In this document: in pieces, positions 15,901 to 19,208 of the stretch | How positions within the stretch are numbered: the stretch's first letter is position 1 | Layout of the letters: each line of letters begins with the position of its first letter | From: Bacteroidota bacterium | GTDB lineage: Bacteria > Bacteroidota > Bacteroidia > Flavobacteriales > Weeksellaceae | Assembly (NCBI GenBank): GCA_023419095.1 | Contig: JAEZYN010000067.1 | Coordinates: 1-19,208 of the forward strand | Reading direction: 5' to 3' | Length of the DNA: 19,208 nucleotides | Made by a program: the position numbers and the translations under genes | Notes under the pieces: generated by a model | Databases searched by the model: none | Seen by the model: the letters and a program-made list of their open reading frames with translations, nothing else | What the model was told of the DNA's origin: nothing

Positions 15901-16568
15901 TAGACATGGGAGTGCCGGACCGCAATGCCTATGACACGCTGGAAACCATTAAGCAGAGCGAAGGTCTTGAACAGCTGCCGATAATCGTCTTTACGGGCAA
16001 AAACCTGTCGCAGGGCGAAGAAAACCGCATTAAGAAGTACGCAGATTCAATTGTGGTGAAAACAGCCTATTCTTACCAGCGCATACTTGATGAAGCTGGT
16101 CTTTTCCTGCATCTGGTGGAAGAAAAAAACCGCAAGAACCGCGAAAATCCCGACACGTTCGGGAACACCGGCGAACTGCGAAATATACTGAAAGGCAAAA
16201 CCGTTCTCATCGCTGACGATGATGTGCGCAATATCTTTTCTCTTACCAAAGCGCTCGAAGTGCATGGCATGACCGTCATCCCGGCGATGGACGGCAAAGA
16301 AGCGCTGAAAGTTTTAGATAAAAATCCGGAGATCGACGTCGTGCTGATGGATATGATGATGCCGGAAATGGACGGCTACGAAAGCATCCGTGAAATACGC
16401 TCGATGCCGCAGCACCGATCACTGCCGGTGCTTGCTGTTACCTCGAAAGCCATGATGGGCGACCGCGAGAAATGTATCGCAGTAGGCGCCTCAGACTATA
16501 TTTCGAAACCTGTAGATATTGACCAGCTGATCTCACTATTGCGGGTTTGGCTTTATGATAAAATTTAA
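12990..16568 (+). CDS. Membrane hybrid histidine kinase: CHASE3, HAMP-like linker, GAF, kinase, three receivers
   Basis: This 1192-residue sensor has TM1 (about 9-30), a CHASE3 sensor domain outside the membrane (about 35-175, with GQRGYLLSGD), TM2 (about 179-198), a HAMP-like linker, a GAF domain (about 285-432), a long Glu/Gln coiled coil (about 435-525), HisKA with His536 in SHELRTPLNS, and HATPase motifs (NAIKF, DTGIGI, GGTGLGLS to about 718). A disordered Glu/Pro linker precedes three receivers. Receiver 1 has Asp850. Receiver 2 has Asp972 but Glu928-Glu929 for the acidic pair and Lys1024-Thr for Lys-Pro. Receiver 3 has Asp1121. The layout resembles kinases that branch phosphate to several receivers. 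It overlaps the preceding gene, and the receiver protein and cheR/cheB genes follow directly. Confidence 0.93.
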   Translation: MNMSFNRNLLFGLGLSLTLLLVSSVASFISIRNLIDSSSMVRQSNRVIKKLDQTFSLVQDAETGQRGYLLSGDARFLDPYSRAKDKIFEAVTELSVEVSASAAQAENLQKLKNSIYSRLQILDRNLTYKRGNATVTPEQLLDGKKHMDEIRNMVAVMQAQEQDSLKLRTATMDRFASFTPMLIIFSALLAITITLFFFRKVSQDFREKTKLTEELEEKNQETENRLKAIEKVTSQISNGDYDILSDQNAQQNLGNVSRPLNKMAASLKTSFSTLETKEWLSSSVAFLNEKMMGDQTIENLASAVLENITEITESSVAALYLQQDNLLHLSGSFAMSRDNVYDTIKIGEGITGESFRTGKMKRVDDISESNIIINYAAGGTKPTNIVAIPITRYNIPLGVIEIGSTKKYTARQLEFLETVAGNIGLAFHSAQSRIKLQELLEETQAQSEELQSQHSELENINAELEAQSQKLLASEEELRVQQEELLQSNQELEERTALLEEKNILIEQRNIDIQQKSIELEQSTKYKSEFLANMSHELRTPLNSILLLSKLMTESEDLDSQYVEYAEVMQSSGQGLLQLIDEILDLSKIESGKMTLEFGEVPLNEITQDMQMLFSPLAKDKNLALNITVEDGTAATLRTDKLRLEQILKNLMSNAIKFTSEGSITLNVSAEKDLVIFKVIDTGIGIAQDKMRLVFEAFQQADGSTQRKYGGTGLGLSISRELARLLGGNITLKSTEGKGSEFTLTIPLNGETIETEEDSVQTEPVAVQEKPQEKQPERFIASHIPQPVSDDRDTITDSDKVILIIEDDTPFAKILLDYARSKNYKGIVAVRGDAGLEMAQHYKPLAILLDIQLPVMDGWQVMEALKSNPETKPIPVHIMSSMKFKQESLLRGAVDFINKPFALEQMQEIFKKLENALNKGPKKVLIVEENEQHAKALSYFLSANNITTDIATNVSDSINSLRSREIDCVILDMGVPDRNAYDTLETIKQSEGLEQLPIIVFTGKNLSQGEENRIKKYADSIVVKTAYSYQRILDEAGLFLHLVEEKNRKNRENPDTFGNTGELRNILKGKTVLIADDDVRNIFSLTKALEVHGMTVIPAMDGKEALKVLDKNPEIDVVLMDMMMPEMDGYESIREIRSMPQHRSLPVLAVTSKAMMGDREKCIAVGASDYISKPVDIDQLISLLRVWLYDKI
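16337..16382. repeat. 46-bp sequence shared with the next gene, copy 1
   Basis: This stretch in receiver 3 of the hybrid kinase is base-for-base identical to 16732-16777 in the stand-alone receiver gene. It encodes the phosphorylation site around MMMPEMDGYE. Flanking bases differ, which fits duplication or gene conversion. Confidence 0.9.
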
Positions 16569-16579
16569 ACATCGCAGAA

Positions 16580-16954
16580 ATGACCGACCAAAAAAAGATT
16601 CTGATCATCGATGATGACAGCAAAAACATCTTCGCGCTGAGTGCCGTTCTGAAGGCGAAAAAGTACGAATGTCTATCGGCGCTGAGCGCGAAAGACGGCC
16701 TCGGCCTTCTGCAGAGCCAACCGGAAATCGGCGTCGTGCTGATGGATATGATGATGCCGGAAATGGACGGCTACGAAGCCATCAACGTGATGAAAAACGC
16801 TAACGGCCTGAAGCAGATCCCGGTGATTGCCGTGACGGCGCAGGCCATGACCGGCGACCGTGAGAAATGCCTGGCGGCAGGCGCGGACGGTTATATCTCA
16901 AAACCCGTGAATGTGGACGAACTTTTGCAGGTACTCAAACAATTAAATTTCTAA
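16580..16954 (+). CDS. Single-domain CheY-like response regulator, paralogue of receiver 3
   Basis: This 124-residue stand-alone receiver has Asp11/Asp12, phosphoacceptor Asp56 in VVLMDMMMPEMDGYE, Thr86 and Lys108 (ISKP). There is no output domain, so it acts as a phosphate shuttle or by binding a partner. It is highly similar to the last receiver of the preceding kinase, including an identical 46-bp DNA block, so it arose by recent duplication or is kept alike by conversion. It lies 11 nt after the kinase stop, and the cheR start is 5 nt further, all one operon. It may carry phosphate to or from the kinase or regulate CheR. Confidence 0.92.
   Translation: MTDQKKILIIDDDSKNIFALSAVLKAKKYECLSALSAKDGLGLLQSQPEIGVVLMDMMMPEMDGYEAINVMKNANGLKQIPVIAVTAQAMTGDREKCLAAGADGYISKPVNVDELLQVLKQLNF
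16732..16777. repeat. 46-bp sequence shared with the kinase gene, copy 2
   Basis: Identical to 16337-16382. It is the partner copy inside the stand-alone receiver gene. Confidence 0.9.
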
Positions 16955-16959
16955 AAAAA

Positions 16960-17778
16960 GTGCTCTCCGAACGTAGCGACGAATATCTGGAAACCCTGCT
17001 TTCTGACGTGCTTGAAGTCTATGGATACGATTTCACAGGCTATTCGCGCGCCTCCCTGAAACGCAGGATCGTCCGGCTTTTTGAACTCGACAGGTTTGTA
17101 AGCTTCGCTGAATACCGGTACAGGATAAAAACAGATCCCTCCTATTTTAAAAGATTTCTGGAGCAGGTCACCATCAATGTAACCGAAATGTTTCGCGACC
17201 CGGCGTTTTACAGCACTTTGAGGACTGAAATTTTGCCGCGCCTCGGAACTTATCCTTTTATACGTATTTGGGTGGCCGGCTGCAGTACGGGCGAAGAAGC
17301 GTATTCCGTCGCCATTTTTCTTAAAGAATTAAAACTGCTGCACAAATCGCTTATCTATGCCACGGATATCAACAATGCTGTGCTCGAAAACGCGTCGCAG
17401 GCCCTGATACCAATGAGCAAACTGCAGCTGTACACCGAAAACTACCTGGCCGCCGGCGGCAGCGAGCATTTCTCCGATTATTATTCTGCCAATTACAGCC
17501 TCGGCAAACTGAAAGAAGAGCTCCGTTCGAAAATTATCTTTTCGAGCCATAACCTTGTGACCGATAATTCATTCAATGAATTTCAGCTGATCCTGTGCAG
17601 GAACGTGATCATCTATTTTGACCGGCCTCTGCAGAACAAGGTTTTTCAGCTTTTTGACAATAGTCTGGAGAAATTCGGCTACCTCGCACTTGGCACCAAA
17701 GAATCGCTCGACTTTTCACCTGTTGCCAAAAATTTTGAACGTTTAAAAGGCGAAAAGATCTGGCGCAAAAGAAACTGA
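16960..17778 (+). CDS. cheR: CheR-type S-adenosylmethionine protein-glutamate methyltransferase
   Basis: This 272-residue protein, with the chosen GTG start, carries the CheR fold. An N-terminal helical domain (RRIVRLFELDRF) is followed by TEMFRD (about 75-80), the SAM-binding AGCSTGEEAYS (106-116), the ATDIN acidic-loop region, and CRNVIIYFD (213-221) near the C-terminus. CheR methylates Glu residues of chemoreceptors. There is none in this window, so its target here is unknown. The upstream ATG at 16867 would extend it far into the receiver gene, so GTG at 16960, 5 nt after the receiver stop, is the more likely start. It overlaps cheB by one nucleotide. Confidence 0.9.
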   Translation: MLSERSDEYLETLLSDVLEVYGYDFTGYSRASLKRRIVRLFELDRFVSFAEYRYRIKTDPSYFKRFLEQVTINVTEMFRDPAFYSTLRTEILPRLGTYPFIRIWVAGCSTGEEAYSVAIFLKELKLLHKSLIYATDINNAVLENASQALIPMSKLQLYTENYLAAGGSEHFSDYYSANYSLGKLKEELRSKIIFSSHNLVTDNSFNEFQLILCRNVIIYFDRPLQNKVFQLFDNSLEKFGYLALGTKESLDFSPVAKNFERLKGEKIWRKRN

Positions 17779-18344
17779 TGATGAGATTTGACGCTCTGAT
17801 GATTGGCGGCTCTGCCGGAAGCCTGGAAGTATTGCTCAAAATTCTTCCCGGTCTTGATGCTGCGCTTCCCTTCCCGATTATTATTGTATTACACAGGATG
17901 TCCGGCAAAGACAATATACTTACCGATTTGCTGGCGGCCAAAACCAAACTCGCCGTAAAAGAAGTGGAAGAAAAAGAAAGGCTGGCATCTGCTACCATCT
18001 ACATCGCACCTCCCGGCTACCATCTGCTCATTGAAAGCAACCGGACTTTTTCGCTCGACGCTTCCGAAAAAGTCAATTTTTCACGACCTTCGCTGGATGT
18101 AAGTTTCGAGAGTGCTGCACACGTATTTGGTGAGAAACTGGCCTGCCTTTTGCTTTCAGGCGCGAACAGTGACGGCAGCGCTGGTCTACGCAAAGCGGCG
18201 GAGAAAGGCGGCAAAGTTATGGTGCAGGACCCCGACACCGCCGTTGTAAGTTATATGCCCGCGCACGCGCTGGAACATGTAACCGCAGATGCTGTTCTAA
18301 AGCCGGAAGAAATGCCGGATTTTATTAATAATTTAGCAAAATGA
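17778..18344 (+). CDS. cheB: CheB-type methylesterase domain protein lacking a receiver
   Basis: This 188-residue protein contains only the methylesterase (catalytic) domain. Ser12 in MIGGSAGS, His39 in LHRMSG and Asp132 in GANSDGS make the Ser-His-Asp triad. It opposes CheR by removing methyl esters or deamidating Gln. Classic CheB has an N-terminal receiver that switches it on; this one has none, so control may come from the separate receivers encoded either side. The loop GANSDG replaces the usual TGMGxDG, but the Asp is kept. The start is ATG at 17778 (or the next codon, ATG at 17781), overlapping the cheR stop. Confidence 0.9.
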   Translation: MMRFDALMIGGSAGSLEVLLKILPGLDAALPFPIIIVLHRMSGKDNILTDLLAAKTKLAVKEVEEKERLASATIYIAPPGYHLLIESNRTFSLDASEKVNFSRPSLDVSFESAAHVFGEKLACLLLSGANSDGSAGLRKAAEKGGKVMVQDPDTAVVSYMPAHALEHVTADAVLKPEEMPDFINNLAK

Positions 18345-18356
18345 CGACAATATAAT

Positions 18357-18719
18357 ATGGACAAAAAAGTATTTATTTTTGATGATAACGAAGAAATCCT
18401 GGAACTCTGCACCGAAATCCTGCAGGATTTAGGCTATGAAGTGAAAACGAGCCCAACCACCACGGATGTGGAAGAGCAGGTGCTCGACTTCATGCCGAAC
18501 CTTATTTTCATGGACAACTGGCTCCCCGACATCAGCGGCGTTGAAGCCACCAAACGAATTAAAGGCCATGTAGAAATCAGCCACATTCCAGTAATCTATT
18601 TCTCCGCCAACAGCAATATCGGTGAACTGGCTTCGCTGGCGGGCGCCGATGATTTTTTAGCCAAACCTTTTGACATTCAGCAGTTTGAAGAAATTGTATT
18701 GAAATATTCTGACGCATAA
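18357..18719 (+). CDS. Single-domain CheY-like response regulator
   Basis: This 120-residue receiver has Asp9/Asp10, phosphoacceptor Asp53 (LIFMDNWLPDISG) and Lys103 (LAKPF). No output domain is present. It differs clearly from the receiver at 16580, so it is an older, functionally separate partner. It begins 12 nt after the cheB stop and ends the operon ahead of a terminator. It could be the phosphoryl switch for the receiverless CheB or a terminal acceptor of the relay; the sequence cannot decide. Confidence 0.9.
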   Translation: MDKKVFIFDDNEEILELCTEILQDLGYEVKTSPTTTDVEEQVLDFMPNLIFMDNWLPDISGVEATKRIKGHVEISHIPVIYFSANSNIGELASLAGADDFLAKPFDIQQFEEIVLKYSDA

Positions 18720-18744
18720 AGCAACGACAGAATTTTACATTAAC

Positions 18745-18777
18745 AATCCATCTTTCTTTTGAAGGATGGATTTTTTT
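18745..18777 (+). terminator. Rho-independent terminator of the signalling operon
   Basis: AATCCATC (18745-18752) pairs with GATGGATT (18765-18772) and a T-run continues to 18777. It lies 25 nt after the final receiver gene. Confidence 0.85.
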
Positions 18778-18807
18778 GTGATTACATTTTTATTTAAATA
18801 AATATTT

Positions 18808-18838
18808 ATTGTTTATCAATAATTATTTATTACATTTG
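18808..18838 (+). promoter_or_regulatory. Promoter of the DUF2975 gene
   Basis: ATTG at 18808-18811, 19 nt spacer, then TACATTTG at 18831-18838, an exact TAnnTTTG match. The region is very AT-rich. Transcription would begin about 20 nt before the ATG at 18863. Confidence 0.65.
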
Positions 18839-18862
18839 AATAAACATTTAAACTTACCAATC

Positions 18863-19208
18863 ATGAAAAACACAGATGATTTCGTATTCAAAGCGCTGCA
18901 TGTAATTGCCTGGATTATCTTTGTAGGCCTTAGCATCGAGGCCGGCGCACTGCTTGTGACGTTTGTTTTCAGCATATTTAAGCCTGAAACCGTACCTCTA
19001 CTTTACCAAAAACTGGATCTCAGCCCCATGTACGCACGCAGCCAGATGGCATTTTACAGCATTTACAGTTTAATTTTGTCTGTTGCGGTTCTGAAAGCCT
19101 TCCTCTTTTATAAACTCATCGAACTTACCACCAAAATCGATTTGAAAAAACCATTTAAAGATCTCATTTCAAAACAGATTTATACAGTCAGCTATTTCAC
19201 CTTCACGA
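18863..19208 (+). CDS. DUF2975 membrane protein (5' part)
   Basis: The gene starts at ATG 18863 and is cut by the window edge after about 115 codons. The visible part has a membrane segment near residues 14-40 (HVIAWIIFVGLSIEAGALLV) and a second around residues 74-95 (SIYSLILSVAVLKAFLFYKL), with a short extracytoplasmic loop between. Residues after it (KIDLKKPF) match the DUF2975 pattern. The family is a small multi-pass membrane protein of unknown function, often followed by a small XRE regulator (YozG-like), which would lie beyond the edge. It has its own promoter after the operon's terminator. Confidence 0.75.
   Translation, partial: MKNTDDFVFKALHVIAWIIFVGLSIEAGALLVTFVFSIFKPETVPLLYQKLDLSPMYARSQMAFYSIYSLILSVAVLKAFLFYKLIELTTKIDLKKPFKDLISKQIYTVSYFTFT

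Noticed and set aside
16867..16959. Extended N-terminus of CheR beginning at ATG 16867
   Set aside because: It would overlap about 90 nt of the receiver gene in another frame and encode a Gly/Arg-rich stretch absent from the CheR family; GTG 16960 fits better.

Overview
The window looks like chromosome from a member of the Bacteroidota, most likely a flavobacterium of the Chryseobacterium/Weeksellaceae type. Four things point there. The promoters fit the Bacteroidota pattern (TTTG, about 19-20 nt, TAnnTTTG) and there are few Shine-Dalgarno sequences. The block ruvX-def-DUF5606-mazG is a flavobacterial arrangement. The XRE regulator has a tail typical of the phylum. Hybrid sensor kinases sit with small CheR and CheB proteins but no chemoreceptors. 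No tRNA, rRNA, CRISPR array or intact insertion sequence was found.

Region 1 (1-3209) is strongly AT-rich and holds the 3' part of an antiphage defence locus. It contains the last codons of an upstream gene (probably the DISARM helicase DrmA), a DUF1998 protein (DrmB) 2 nt downstream, and a zinc-finger HNH-type nuclease candidate. The usual third core gene, the phospholipase-D-like drmC, is not seen here. Region 2 (3210-3936) is a more GC-rich, repeat-rich junction with two copies of a 14-bp perfect palindrome, other inverted repeats and ORFs I cannot identify. It probably marks the edge of the acquired island.

Region 3 (3937-6390) holds an XRE regulator divergent from two unrecognised helical proteins, then a minus-strand lineage-specific basic protein. 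Region 4 (6391-6780) is noncoding. Region 5 (6827-10964) is housekeeping: a SixA-like histidine phosphatase (minus), then ruvX, def (overlapping ruvX by 4 nt), a DUF5606 gene, mazG and a Gfo/Idh/MocA oxidoreductase on the plus strand. A hexanucleotide tandem repeat lies just before mazG. A ferritin-like DUF892 stress protein follows (11079-11624), closed by a clear terminator.

Region 6 (11815-18777) is one signalling operon with a good promoter and a closing terminator. Its genes are a cytoplasmic receiver-kinase protein, a 1192-residue membrane hybrid kinase (CHASE3, GAF, kinase, three receivers), a single-domain receiver, CheR methyltransferase, CheB methylesterase without a receiver, and another single-domain receiver. 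The genes overlap or lie within about 12 nt of each other. They look like a phosphorelay coupled to protein methylation without any chemoreceptor. The window ends inside a DUF2975 membrane protein with its own promoter.
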